64,000 nt of DNA from assembly GCF_001824475.1 (NCBI RefSeq), contig NZ_MHXN01000014.1, positions 397,950 through 461,949 of the forward strand, in the 5' to 3' direction. The notes under the pieces are model-generated. The model did not search any database, was not told the DNA's origin, and saw only the letters and a list, made by a program, of their open reading frames with translations. The translations under genes and the position numbers were made by a program. Positions within the stretch are counted from its first letter, which is position 1; every line of letters starts with the position of its first letter. This document shows, in pieces, positions 17,793 through 26,208 of this stretch. This stretch comes from Phenylobacterium sp. RIFCSPHIGHO2_01_FULL_69_31. Lineage in GTDB: Bacteria > Pseudomonadota > Alphaproteobacteria > Caulobacterales > Caulobacteraceae.

Positions 17793-18770
17793 TCAGGCGC
17801 GGCCGGCTTCCATCTCGCGGGCGTCCTGGTCGGCGTACTGCCCGCCCTTGCGGTAGGCGTAGAGGTAGGTGGGCAGGATGGCTTCCAGGCTGGTCGGTGA
17901 CAGGCCCAGTTCGGCAAGGCCGGGATAGCGGCCGCTGACCACATTGTCGGACCGCAGCGCGTCGACCTGGTCCGAGGTGACCGGCGGCGGAACGACCGCC
18001 GACATCACATCGCCCACCTTGCCCAGCAGGGCGGCGACGGGGAACGGGATCGGCAGCAGGAGGCGGCGCTGGCCCGTCTCGGCCAGAATCCGCTCCATCA
18101 GCTCCTTGAACGTGAAGACCGAGGGCCCGCCGAGCTCATACGTCTGGCCCGCCGCGGCGTCGGTGACGACCATGTGCGCCAGGGCCTGGCCCAGGTCGCC
18201 GACGAAAACCGGCTGGAAGCGGGTCTGGCCGCCGCCGATCAGCGGCAGCACCGGGCTGATCTGCGCCATGCCCGCAAACTTGTTGAAGAAGCCGTCGCCC
18301 GTGCCGAACACGATCGAGGGCCGCGCCACGACGGCGTCAGGATAGATCTCGCGGACCGCCGCCTCGCCCTCAGCCTTGGTGCGCAGGTATTTGGACGGCG
18401 ACTCCGCATCGGCGCCCAGGGCCGACATCTGCACGATGCGGCTCAGGCCCATGGCGCGCGCGGCCTCGGCCACATTGCGGGCGCCCATGACGTGGACCGC
18501 CTGGAAGCCCTGGCGGCCGGCCTCGTAGCCGACGCCGACGAGGTTCAGCGAGGCCGTCGCGCCTTCCAGCGCGCGCTCGATCGACGGGCCGTTGCGCAGG
18601 TTGGCCTGCACCACATCGATCTGACCCACGTCGCCCAGCAGCCGCATCTTGTAGGCCAGGTTCGGGTTGCGCACGGCGACCCGCACCCGCCAGCCGGCCT
18701 TGGCCAGGTAACGCACGGCCTGGGTCCCGACGAAGCCGGAGCCGCCAAAGACGGTGACGAGGTTCTGCAT
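17793..18770 (-). CDS. Complex I NDUFA9-like NAD(P)-binding protein
   Basis: A 325-residue atypical short-chain dehydrogenase. The Rossmann motif VFGGSGFVGTQAVRYLAKAG is at the N-terminus, and YEAGRQGFQAVHVMGARNVAEAA, KAEGEAAVRE and RPSIVFGTGDGFFNKFA follow as in mitochondrial NDUFA9 and its alphaproteobacterial relatives. The classical YxxxK catalytic pair is not obvious, as in NDUFA9. ATG 18770 starts directly at the Rossmann fold; longer forms add unconserved residues. It is convergent with uppP (6-base gap). The role is probably complex I assembly or quinone-linked, by family analogy. Confidence 0.85.
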   Translation of the reverse strand: MQNLVTVFGGSGFVGTQAVRYLAKAGWRVRVAVRNPNLAYKMRLLGDVGQIDVVQANLRNGPSIERALEGATASLNLVGVGYEAGRQGFQAVHVMGARNVAEAARAMGLSRIVQMSALGADAESPSKYLRTKAEGEAAVREIYPDAVVARPSIVFGTGDGFFNKFAGMAQISPVLPLIGGGQTRFQPVFVGDLGQALAHMVVTDAAAGQTYELGGPSVFTFKELMERILAETGQRRLLLPIPFPVAALLGKVGDVMSAVVPPPVTSDQVDALRSDNVVSGRYPGLAELGLSPTSLEAILPTYLYAYRKGGQYADQDAREMEAGRA

Positions 18771-18911
18771 GGCGGCGCGGCCGCTCCTGTGGCTCTGAAG
18801 ACGGGTGCGGTTTAGGCGATGCGGCGACGCCTCGCAATGCGCCGCGAGATTGGCCCGTTGACCTGCCTGGGGCGGCGCCATATGTAGCCGCCTCCCGATC
18901 CGACGGACGGG

Positions 18912-18998
<87 letters not shown>

Positions 18999-19042
18999 CC
19001 CCTAAGATAAACCGGGGGTTCGACGTCGGAGTTTGGAATCGC

Positions 19043-19660
19043 GTGACCACATTCGTGCATGATGGCGACCTGCCGGCCGATGCGCTGGCGAACGCGTCGG
19101 CGGTGGCGGTCGATTCCGAGACCATGGGCCTGCGGCTGGGCCGCGATCCCCTCTGCGTGGTGCAGCTTTCCGACGGCAATGGCGACGCCCACGTGGTCAA
19201 GCTGGACCGGGCGACCTACGACGCGCCGAACCTCAAGCGGCTGCTGACCGACCCGGCGGTGACGAAGATCTTCCACTTCGGCCGCTTCGATATCGCCATG
19301 TTCTGGCTGCATCTGGGGGTCGTGACCGCCCCCGTCTACTGCACCAAGATCGCCTCGAAGATCGCCCGCACCTACACCGACCGCCACGGCCTCAAGGACG
19401 TGACGAAGGAACTGATCGGCGTCGACATCTCCAAGGCCCAGCAGAGCTCGGACTGGGGCGCCGACAAGCTGTCGGATGACCAGGTCGCCTATGCGGCCTC
19501 CGACGTCCTGCACCTGCACGCCCTGCGCGCCCGCCTCGACGAGATGCTGGTTCGCGAGCGGCGCGACCACCTGGCCCGCGCCTGTTTCGAATTCCTCCCG
19601 CACCGCGCCCTGCTGGACGTGGCCGGCTGGGAGGATGCCGATATCTTCGCGCATACCTAG
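19043..19660 (+). CDS. rnd: Short ribonuclease D (3'-5' exoribonuclease)
   Basis: A 205-residue DEDDy exonuclease. The metal ligands are visible in VAVDSETMGL (Asp and Glu), HFGRFDIAMF (Asp) and YAASDVLHLHAL (Tyr and Asp). The HRDC domains of E. coli RNase D are absent, as in the short alphaproteobacterial form. It starts with GTG. Its expected role is trimming of tRNA and other structured RNA 3' ends. It stands 9 bases ahead of lptC and just behind a tRNA gene. Confidence 0.88.
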   Translation: MTTFVHDGDLPADALANASAVAVDSETMGLRLGRDPLCVVQLSDGNGDAHVVKLDRATYDAPNLKRLLTDPAVTKIFHFGRFDIAMFWLHLGVVTAPVYCTKIASKIARTYTDRHGLKDVTKELIGVDISKAQQSSDWGADKLSDDQVAYAASDVLHLHALRARLDEMLVRERRDHLARACFEFLPHRALLDVAGWEDADIFAHT

Positions 19661-19669
19661 ATAAGCGCG

Positions 19670-20305
19670 ATGACCGCCGCCGGCGCCCCCCTGTCCGAGC
19701 CCTTCGCCGAACCGCGGCGCGCCGACTTCGAGCGGTGGCGGCGGCGTTCGCGCCTGGTCCGCACGCTGCGGATCCTGCTGCCGGCCCTCATCGCCTTCAT
19801 CTTCCTGGGCCTGATCGGCAGCGTCGCCTGGTCGACCTTCAACGCCCAGCCGCGATCCACCCCGGCCGGCGACGAACCGATCCGCCTCATGAACCCGCGC
19901 TTCATCGGCCGCGACGACAAGGGCCGGTCGTTCGTGCTCACCGCCGATTCGGCGATCCGCGACCGGCTCGACTACCAGCGCGTGATCCTGAAGAAGCCGG
20001 CCCTGGTCCTGGACGAAGGCGGTCCGGACGAGATGCGGATCAACGGCGCCGACGGCATCTTCCACGAGCAGAACGGCAAGCTCGAGCTTTCGAACGGCGT
20101 GCGCATGGCCGACTCTAAGAACGCCTTCGAGACCGCCGCCTCACTCTTCGACACCAAGACCGGCGAGGTCGTCGGTTCAGGCCCCATTCAGGGCGCTGGT
20201 GGCCTTGGAGAAATCCGCGCAGAGTCCTATGGCGTATACGGCAAGGGCGAGCGCATGGTCTTCAAGGGCGGCGTCCGCACCCGCCTGGAAACCAAGAAGA
20301 AGTAG
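19670..20305 (+). CDS. lptC: LPS export system protein LptC
   Basis: A 211-residue bitopic inner-membrane protein. A basic N-terminus is followed by one membrane helix (LLPALIAFIFLGLIGSVAW, about residues 39-57) and a periplasmic beta-jellyroll with NPRFIGRDDKGRSFVLTADSA and a DKKT-like FDTKTGEVVGSGPIQ. It would hand LPS from the LptBFG extractor to LptA. It is first in lptC-lptA-lptB, with rnd directly upstream. Confidence 0.88.
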   Translation: MTAAGAPLSEPFAEPRRADFERWRRRSRLVRTLRILLPALIAFIFLGLIGSVAWSTFNAQPRSTPAGDEPIRLMNPRFIGRDDKGRSFVLTADSAIRDRLDYQRVILKKPALVLDEGGPDEMRINGADGIFHEQNGKLELSNGVRMADSKNAFETAASLFDTKTGEVVGSGPIQGAGGLGEIRAESYGVYGKGERMVFKGGVRTRLETKKK

Positions 20306-20325
20306 CGGCGAGCGCAAGGGCAGTC

Positions 20326-20877
20326 ATGAAGTCTCTCGTCAAAAGCTCCGTCCTGGCCGCGGCCTTGCTGGCCGCCGGCGCGGCGCATGCCCAGAGCCTC
20401 GGCCCGGGCGCCGACGGCCCCATGGACATCACCGCCGACGAACTCGAGGTGCAGAACAAGGCCTGCGTCTCGGTGTGGAAGGGCAAGGCCGAGGCGCTTC
20501 AGGGCCAGGCCCGCCTGCGCGCCGACGTGATCCGCGCCTTCTTCGAAACCACGCCCGGCGCCTCGTCGGCCACCGGCACGGGCGCCTGCGGCGACCTGAT
20601 CCGCATCGAGGCTGAGGGCTCGGTCTATTACGTGACCAGCAAGGACCAGCGGGTCCGCGGCGACGCCGGGACCTACGATGCCTCGGCCGAGACGGTCACC
20701 CTGACCGGCGACGTGGTCGCAGTGCAGGGCCAGAACGTGCTGCGGGGCAGCCGCATGGTGTTCAACACCAACACCGGCGAAGGCCGCATGGTCGGCAACG
20801 CCACCGGGACCAACGCCAAGTCCCGCCCGCGCGGCGTGTTCTATCCGTCGAAGAAGCAGCAGAGCGCCGCCAAGTGA
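20326..20877 (+). CDS. lptA: LPS transport periplasmic protein LptA
   Basis: A 183-residue protein with a Sec signal (MKSLVKSSVLAAALLAAGAA, cleavage after AHA) and an OstA-type beta-jellyroll: MDITADELEV, GDAGTYDASAETVTLTGDVV and LRGSRMVFNTNTGEGRMVG are the usual repeats. It bridges LPS across the periplasm. A Cys pair (in NKACVSVWKG and TGACGDLI) may form a disulfide. The stop overlaps the GTG of lptB by 4 bases. Confidence 0.9.
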   Translation: MKSLVKSSVLAAALLAAGAAHAQSLGPGADGPMDITADELEVQNKACVSVWKGKAEALQGQARLRADVIRAFFETTPGASSATGTGACGDLIRIEAEGSVYYVTSKDQRVRGDAGTYDASAETVTLTGDVVAVQGQNVLRGSRMVFNTNTGEGRMVGNATGTNAKSRPRGVFYPSKKQQSAAK

Positions 20878-21635
20878 ACGCGCCGCAACGGGTCCAGGCC
20901 AAGGGCGCGATCCCGACCGAGGGGCTTGTCGTCGACAATATCGGCAAGTCGTTCCGCGGCCGGGCCGTGGTGAAGGGCGTGTCGCTGCGCCTCTGCCGCG
21001 GCGAGGTCGCGGGCCTGCTGGGCCCCAACGGCGCCGGCAAGACGACGACCTTCTACATGATCACCGGCCTGATCCCGGCCGACTACGGCGCGATCTATCT
21101 GGACGGCGAGAACATCACCGCCCAGCCGATGTACCAGCGCGCCCGGATGGGCGTGGGCTACCTGCCGCAGGAGACGTCGATCTTCCGCGGCATGAGCGTC
21201 TGGGAAAACGTCATGGCCGTGGTCGAACTGCGCCAGCGCGACCAGAAGAAGGCCCGGGAGACCGTGACCCAGCTCCTCGAGGAGCTGCACATCGAGCACC
21301 TGCGGAATGCGCCCGCCGTCTCCCTGTCGGGCGGTGAGCGCCGGCGGGTGGAAATCGCGCGGGCGCTGGCCTCCGACCCGTCCTTCATGCTGCTGGACGA
21401 GCCGTTCGCCGGCATCGACCCCCTGGCCATCGCCGACATCCGCCAGGTGATCACCTATCTGAAGCAGCGCGGCATCGGCATCCTGATTACGGACCACAAC
21501 GTCCGGGAAACGCTCGACATCATCGACCGCGCGTCGATCATCCACGCGGGCGAGGTGCTGTTCGAGGGCAGCCCGGACGAGATCGTGGACGACCCGGAAG
21601 TGCGCCGGGTCTACCTGGGCGACCGGTTTACCTAG
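20874..21635 (+). CDS. lptB: LPS export ABC transporter ATP-binding protein LptB
   Basis: A 253-residue ABC ATPase. Walker A is GPNGAGKTTTFYM, the signature is LSGGERRRVEIARALA, Walker B is FMLLDEPFAGIDP, and the H-loop is LITDHNVRETL. AVVELRQRDQKKA lies in the helical domain, and the C-terminus GSPDEIVDDPEVRRVYLGDRF is typical of LptB. It powers LPS extraction by LptFG, which are not in the window. GTG 20874 overlaps the lptA stop, so translation is coupled. Confidence 0.95.
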   Translation: MNAPQRVQAKGAIPTEGLVVDNIGKSFRGRAVVKGVSLRLCRGEVAGLLGPNGAGKTTTFYMITGLIPADYGAIYLDGENITAQPMYQRARMGVGYLPQETSIFRGMSVWENVMAVVELRQRDQKKARETVTQLLEELHIEHLRNAPAVSLSGGERRRVEIARALASDPSFMLLDEPFAGIDPLAIADIRQVITYLKQRGIGILITDHNVRETLDIIDRASIIHAGEVLFEGSPDEIVDDPEVRRVYLGDRFT

Positions 21636-21653
21636 GGCCGCCCCGCCGACCGA

Positions 21654-23504
21654 CTAGCCCAGCAGCGTCTCCATCTCGTCGAGGGTGCGCGAGAACTTGC
21701 CCAAGAGGGTGCGGTAGGGCTCGGGGCTGGTCATGTCGACGCCGGCCCGCTTCAGAACGTCCACCGGATAGTCCGAGCCGCCGGCCTTGAGCACCGCCAG
21801 GTAGGCGTCGCGCTCCGCCGCCTTGCCGGTGAGGATCCGCTCGGCGAAGGCCGACGCGGCGGTCACCGACGTCGCGTACTGATAGACGTAGTAGTTGTAG
21901 TTGAAGAAGTGGGAGGGATAGGCCCACTCGATCCCATAGGTGTCCTCCACCGCCACCTTCGGCCCGTGGTAGCGCTTCAGGAGGTCGAGGTAGATGGCGC
22001 TGAGCCGCTTGCCGGACAGCGGTTCGCCGCGTTCCGCCGCCTCGTGCGCCGCCAGCTCGAACTCCGCGAACATGGTCTGGCGGTAGAAGGTGGCGCGCAT
22101 CATCTCGCAGACGCGATCCAGGTAGAACAGCCTCTCGTCCCGGGTCTTGGCGCCCTTCAGCATATGGGCGACCAGGAGCTGCTCGTTCACCGTCGAGGCG
22201 ACCTCGGCGGTGAAGGTGGGATAGCCGGCGAGTTCGAACGGCTGGGCCTTCTGCGCCAGCAGGGTGTGCATGGCGTGGCCCCACTCGTGGGCGTAGGTCG
22301 ACAGGCTCTCGTAGTCGTCCGTGTGGTTCAGCAGCATGTAGGGATGGACGTCATAGGCGGCGCCGAAGACGTAGGCGCCGGCGGCCTTGCCCTTCTGCGG
22401 ATAGACATGAACCCAGGGCGCGGCCGTCGCCCGAGCGAACGCCTCGGCGTATTCCGGGCCCAGCGGCTTCATGGCCTCGAGCGAGATGCGCCGCGAGGCG
22501 GCCAGGTCGAACTTGGCGTCCAGCTTCGTCACCGGCGGATAGAGGTCGTAGTAGGCCATGTCGGGCAGGCCCAGCATCCGGCGGCGGACATCGAAATAGC
22601 GATGCAGGATCGGCAGGCCGCGGTTCGCCTCGGCCACCAGGGTCCGGTAGACCGACTCGGGGATGTTCGGGCCGTCCACGGCGGCCGCGAGCGCGGTCGG
22701 ATATTTGCGCGCCCGGGCGTTGAAGACATCGCCGTCGATCTTGGCGCCGAGGGCCGCGCCCAGGCTGGACTCATAGCGCTTGAAGGTCCCGAAGAAGGTG
22801 TCGAACACCTTCTTGCGCTCGGCCCGGTCCGGCGCGGCGCGCGCCTGGCTATAGCCCTGCAGGTCCAGGCGCAGCTTCCGGCCCGATACCTCGACCTCGG
22901 GCCAGGGGATGTCGGTCAGGACGAGCTGCGAGCGGATCGCCTGGGGCCCGTTCAGCGGGTTGGACGCGGCCGCCAGCAGCGCCTCGCCGGCATCGTCCAG
23001 GGTGTGGGGCGCCTGGCGCAGGGTGCTCTCATAGCCGAACCGGAACTTGGCGAGCGCAGGGTCGGACTTCAGGAAGGCTCCCACCTTCGCGGCGCCCATG
23101 GCCAAGACTTCCGGACTGACCCAGGCCGTGGCCTCGCCCACCTTGGCGTTGAGGGCGTTGGCGGTCTGGCGCCGCTCCTGGTTGGCGGCGACGCCCAGGT
23201 CTTCGTCGGCCTTGAGGGTGGCGTAAACGAAGAGGCGGAGCTGCCGCTTCACCACCGCCGAAATGGCCTCCGACGCCGCCCGGAAGGTCGCGGCGCTCTC
23301 GCCGAGCCGGCCCTTGAACGCCAGCAGGCGTGGTAGTTCGGCCTCGACGGCCTGGCGCTCCGCCTCCCAGGCGGCGTCGCTGGGATAAAGGCGGGTGAGA
23401 TCCCAGGTGGTCGGCAGCGCGGGATCGGCGGCGAGGGCCAGGCCCGGCGCCGCGGCGGCCGCGCCGGCCAGGATCAAGGCCGCGCGGCGGCTGAGGTCGG
23501 TCAT
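21654..23504 (-). CDS. pepF: Oligoendopeptidase F (M3 family), exported
   Basis: A 616-residue zinc peptidase. The metal motif HEWGHAMHTLL with a downstream Glu (AEVASTVNEQLL) and a TYGIEWAYPSHFFNYNYYVYQ segment are diagnostic of PepF. Residues 1-27 look like a twin-arginine signal (SRRAALILAGAAAAA, then LALA), so the protein is probably periplasmic, whereas classical PepF is cytoplasmic. It is convergent with lptB, 18 bases apart, and separates lptB from the rpoN cluster. Confidence 0.9.
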   Translation of the reverse strand: MTDLSRRAALILAGAAAAAPGLALAADPALPTTWDLTRLYPSDAAWEAERQAVEAELPRLLAFKGRLGESAATFRAASEAISAVVKRQLRLFVYATLKADEDLGVAANQERRQTANALNAKVGEATAWVSPEVLAMGAAKVGAFLKSDPALAKFRFGYESTLRQAPHTLDDAGEALLAAASNPLNGPQAIRSQLVLTDIPWPEVEVSGRKLRLDLQGYSQARAAPDRAERKKVFDTFFGTFKRYESSLGAALGAKIDGDVFNARARKYPTALAAAVDGPNIPESVYRTLVAEANRGLPILHRYFDVRRRMLGLPDMAYYDLYPPVTKLDAKFDLAASRRISLEAMKPLGPEYAEAFARATAAPWVHVYPQKGKAAGAYVFGAAYDVHPYMLLNHTDDYESLSTYAHEWGHAMHTLLAQKAQPFELAGYPTFTAEVASTVNEQLLVAHMLKGAKTRDERLFYLDRVCEMMRATFYRQTMFAEFELAAHEAAERGEPLSGKRLSAIYLDLLKRYHGPKVAVEDTYGIEWAYPSHFFNYNYYVYQYATSVTAASAFAERILTGKAAERDAYLAVLKAGGSDYPVDVLKRAGVDMTSPEPYRTLLGKFSRTLDEMETLLG

Positions 23505-23606
23505 GTCGGTAACTCCCCCGGAACGTGTGACGCCACGCTAGGCGCCGCCGGGGCCCGCGCCAACTTACCGAACGTTCACGGAGCGCCGCGGCGGCCCGCG
23601 CCCGGC

Positions 23607-23837
23607 CTACCGGAGGAGATCGCGCGGCGGCGGCGTCTCGCTCGGCGGGTCGGCGCGCCGGGCGAGTTCGGAGGTTCCAAGGGACGTGATGTCCCACCCC
23701 TCGTGGCTGCGCACGGCCAGGCCGCGGTCGCTCAGCGTTCGCGCCGCCGCGATGTTGACGAAGGCGACGGCCTCGCCGGCCTTCTTCTGGGCGAGAAGTT
23801 GCAGGGTCCGCAGCTCCACGTCGGTGAGGTCTACCAT
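23607..23837 (-). CDS. Hypothetical protein, 76 residues
   Basis: A small protein with no family I recognise. It has an amphipathic first half (LTDVELRTLQLLAQKKAGEA, then NIAAARTLSDRGLAV) that resembles a short winged-helix or LuxR-like helical unit, and a Pro-rich tail. GC-rich third positions match the neighbouring genes, which argues for coding. It lies 102 bases upstream of pepF on the same strand. Confidence 0.5.
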   Translation of the reverse strand: MVDLTDVELRTLQLLAQKKAGEAVAFVNIAAARTLSDRGLAVRSHEGWDITSLGTSELARRADPPSETPPPRDLLR

Positions 23838-24136
23838 CGCGTCGCTTGCTCCAGCCGCGGTTTGGCGAGGACGGCTACGTTCGCCGGATCCGATGAAAGT
23901 CGTGCGCGCGCCCCGGCGTTCGCAATATGCATCTCTTGCTTCTGCGACAATATAATACCGAAAAAGATCGCCAAATCCCCGGCGTCGATGACGTTATCGT
24001 CACGGGAACTTACTAATCCGTCCAAAAGCATTACCTGAAGTACAGGCGCCATGTTACATCATGTGGGGCCAGATAAATTTGGATGGGATGGATCTTTCGG
24101 TCTCCCGAATCTTGCGACGCCCGTAGGAGCAGAGAC

Positions 24137-24253
24137 ATGGCCAAGGGTCAGAAGCGATCCAACAAGGAAACGCGCAAGCCGAAGCAGGAAAAGGCCAAGC
24201 CGGCGGCGGCGACGCCCCTGTTCCGAACGACCCCACCGCCGGGCGCGCGCTGA
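24137..24253 (+). CDS. Small basic protein, 38 residues
   Basis: ATG 24137 has AGGAG 9 bases upstream. The product begins MAKGQKRSNKETRKPKQEK and ends with a Pro-rich tail; nearly a third of residues are Lys or Arg. Very similar short basic proteins that begin MAKGQ-x-SNKE are widespread in Alphaproteobacteria, with no known function. Its TGA shares one base with the ATG of the next gene (ATGA-type overlap), so the two are probably translated together. It is the first of three tiny overlapping genes. Confidence 0.65.
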   Translation: MAKGQKRSNKETRKPKQEKAKPAAATPLFRTTPPPGAR

Positions 24254-24453
24254 TGAACCTGCTCTCCATGATCTTCCGGCCCGGCGTCGCCGACGCCGAG
24301 GTTCGGGCCGAAATCTGGCGGCTGGGCGTGCGGCACATCGGCTGGCCGCTCGAAGGCGCCCTCCGAGAGCTGAGCGAACCCAATCTGCCCATGGACCGTG
24401 CGGTCCTGCTGCGCGCCTGCGTCGACAAGCTCAGGCTGGAGGAAAGACGATGA
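24253..24453 (+). CDS. Hypothetical protein, 66 residues
   Basis: It starts one base into the stop of the upstream basic-protein gene and ends overlapping the ATG at 24450. The product is mostly helical: MNLLSMIFRPGVADAEVRAE, then GWPLEGALRELSE and MDRAVLLRACVDKLRLEE. No family is recognised. Start-stop overlaps on both sides argue that all three small genes form one coupled unit. Confidence 0.5.
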   Translation: MNLLSMIFRPGVADAEVRAEIWRLGVRHIGWPLEGALRELSEPNLPMDRAVLLRACVDKLRLEERR

Positions 24454-24590
24454 CCCGACCCGTGAAACTCGGCGGACCGCCGTACGTGCCGGCGGCTCGC
24501 GGCGGGCTCTCCGATCCGCGCTCCACGGGCAGCCCGGCCACGTCCGCAGGCGCCCGGCCGATGCTGACCGACCGCCGCAGCACGCGTTAG
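24450..24590 (+). CDS. Hypothetical protein, 46 residues
   Basis: It begins with ATG overlapping the preceding stop (ATGA), with GGAGGAAAG just upstream as a strong ribosome-binding site. The product starts MTRPVKLGGPPYVPAARGG, is rich in Pro, Gly, Arg and Ser, and is likely disordered. It is the last of the three coupled small genes and overlaps the end of the convergent WYL regulator gene by 4 bases. Confidence 0.45.
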   Translation: MTRPVKLGGPPYVPAARGGLSDPRSTGSPATSAGARPMLTDRRSTR

Positions 24591-25330
24591 CCTTCCATAT
24601 CGGCCGCGGCCGCCTTGGCCTTGTGAGCCTGCATCGCCTGCCACTGTTCCTGCTGGTGGCGGCGCCAGCGGGCCCGGAGAGATGCCGGGCGGTCGGGATA
24701 GCGATCTTCCGTGAACCGGGCGGCCGAGACGCGGTCGGTCCGGAAACTGCGGAAATCGCGCCGCATCTCGCACCAGGCCATGATCAGCCGGCTGGTCTCG
24801 TAATACCCGACGGCAAACGGCCAGACGGTGCGTTCGGTCTCTCGCTCCCGCTCGTCGCGATAGGTCAGGACGATCTTCCGCCCCCCGCGGATGCACTGGC
24901 GCACGCCCGCCATGTCGATCTTGTCCGGCTGGGTGTTCCAGCTTGGCGCGGCGCGGGTCGCCGGCTCCACCACCAGCGGGCGCAGGTTCTCCGGGATCAC
25001 GGCGCCGATCTTGGCGATCAGGTCCTCGGCCGCGCGCCGCAGCGCGGGGTCTCCACGGACGGCCACCATCTGAGCGCCCAAGACCGCAGCCTCCACCTCC
25101 TCAGGCGTCAGCATCAGCGGCGGCAGGTCGAACCCGTCCTCCAGGATGTAGCCCACGCCCGCCTCGCCGCGGATCGGCGCCCGCTGGCCGATCAGGTCGG
25201 CGATGTCGCGATAGACGGTGCGCTTGGAGGTCTCCAGCTCCTCGGCGATCGCGTCGGCGGTGATCGGCCGCGTTCCACGCCGCAGGATCTGGATGATCTG
25301 GAACAGGCGGTCCGCCCGACGCATGTTCAC
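24587..25330 (-). CDS. YafY-family transcriptional regulator (HTH-11 plus WYL domain)
   Basis: A 247-residue regulator. The N-terminal winged helix (RLFQIIQILRRGTRPITADA, then TSKRTVYRDIADLIGQRAPI) is followed by a WYL domain with GRKIVLTYRDE and YYETSRLIMAWCEMRRDFRSFR, the latter carrying the conserved ligand-binding arginines. It is divergent from a GST gene, with a shared 72-base region holding four CTGTCA half-sites. This is the usual layout for a YafY regulator controlling its neighbour and itself. Confidence 0.88.
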   Translation of the reverse strand: MNMRRADRLFQIIQILRRGTRPITADAIAEELETSKRTVYRDIADLIGQRAPIRGEAGVGYILEDGFDLPPLMLTPEEVEAAVLGAQMVAVRGDPALRRAAEDLIAKIGAVIPENLRPLVVEPATRAAPSWNTQPDKIDMAGVRQCIRGGRKIVLTYRDERERETERTVWPFAVGYYETSRLIMAWCEMRRDFRSFRTDRVSAARFTEDRYPDRPASLRARWRRHQQEQWQAMQAHKAKAAAADMEG

Positions 25331-25340
25331 TCGCCGTTCT

Positions 25341-25386
25341 GCTGACAGGATGCTGTCAGCAAGCCGCTGTCAGGGTGTGGCTGTCA
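25341..25386. promoter_or_regulatory. CTGTCA half-site cluster between the YafY regulator and GST genes
   Basis: An 8-bp inverted repeat GCTGACAG/CTGTCAGC (25341-25348 and 25353-25360, 4-base spacer) is followed by two more CTGTCA copies at 25367 and 25381. The same-strand copies start at 25354, 25367 and 25381, 13-14 bases apart. The cluster fills the divergent promoter region and is the probable operator of the WYL regulator. Confidence 0.6.
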
Positions 25387-25402
25387 ATGAGGGAGACGGC
25401 AG

Positions 25403-26134
25403 ATGATCACGCTCTACGGCTGCGGCGAGGGTTTCGGGCTTCCGGAAATCAGCCCCTATGTCACCAAGACCGAGGTGCAGCTCAAGATGGCGGGGCTGCC
25501 GTACGTGAAGGTGCTGGCGCGTCCGGACGAGTCGCCCAAGGGCCAGGTGCCCTTCATCGACGCGAAGGGCGCTCGCATCGCCGATTCCACCTTCATCCGC
25601 GGCTATGTGGAACGCACCTACGGCGTCGACTTCGACGAGGGCCTGGACCCCGCGCAACGGGCCCAGGCGTGGGCGATCGAGCGGATGATGGAGAACCACT
25701 TCGGCTGGACCCTGTGCGTCGAGCGTTGGCTGGACCCGGAAAACTTCGCCAAGGGCCCGGCGAACTTCTTCGAGGGCGCCCCCGAGGGCGTGCGCGAAGC
25801 GGTGCTGGACGAGGTGCGGCGCAACGTGCGGGCGGTCGGCATCGGGCGGCACACCGACCTGGAGGTCGTGGCGCTGGCGGTCCGGTCGCTGGCCGCGGTC
25901 TCCGCCATCCTCGCCGACAAGCCGTTCCTGTTCGGGCGCCAGCCGTGTGGCGCGGACGCCACGGTCTTCGCCATGCTGGCCGGCACGCTGACCCCGTTCT
26001 TCAACGGCGAGATCCGCCGCCGGGCCGAGGGTTTCGGCAACCTCGTGGCCTATGTGGACCGACTGATGGCGCGGTTTTATCCCGAGTTCGAATGGGACCT
26101 GGAGTCGAGCGTCCACGCGCCCATGGCGGCTTAA
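25403..26134 (+). CDS. Glutathione S-transferase family protein
   Basis: A 243-residue protein with a thioredoxin-like N-terminal half (ITLYGCGEGFGLPEISPYVT, KVLARPDESPKGQVPFIDAKG with the cis-Pro, then IADSTFIRGYVERTY) and a helical C-terminal half ending in a metaxin-like GST core (KPFLFGRQPCGADATVFAML). The latter resembles the DUF/Tom37-type GSTs of Proteobacteria. Its substrate is unknown. It is divergent from, and probably regulated by, the YafY-family gene. Confidence 0.82.
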   Translation: MITLYGCGEGFGLPEISPYVTKTEVQLKMAGLPYVKVLARPDESPKGQVPFIDAKGARIADSTFIRGYVERTYGVDFDEGLDPAQRAQAWAIERMMENHFGWTLCVERWLDPENFAKGPANFFEGAPEGVREAVLDEVRRNVRAVGIGRHTDLEVVALAVRSLAAVSAILADKPFLFGRQPCGADATVFAMLAGTLTPFFNGEIRRRAEGFGNLVAYVDRLMARFYPEFEWDLESSVHAPMAA

Positions 26135-26208
26135 TCCGCCGGCGTTAACCAGTCAGTTGGGAACGCGCCCTAGCTTGTGAAGCAAGAAACAGGCCAGGAG
26201 GCGGTTCG

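Noticed and set aside
23831..24052. 73-residue minus-strand frame overlapping the 76-residue hypothetical gene
   Set aside because: It overlaps the start of the next frame and matches no family. Its base composition is lower in GC than its neighbours, and no ribosome-binding site is convincing. It remains a weak possibility.
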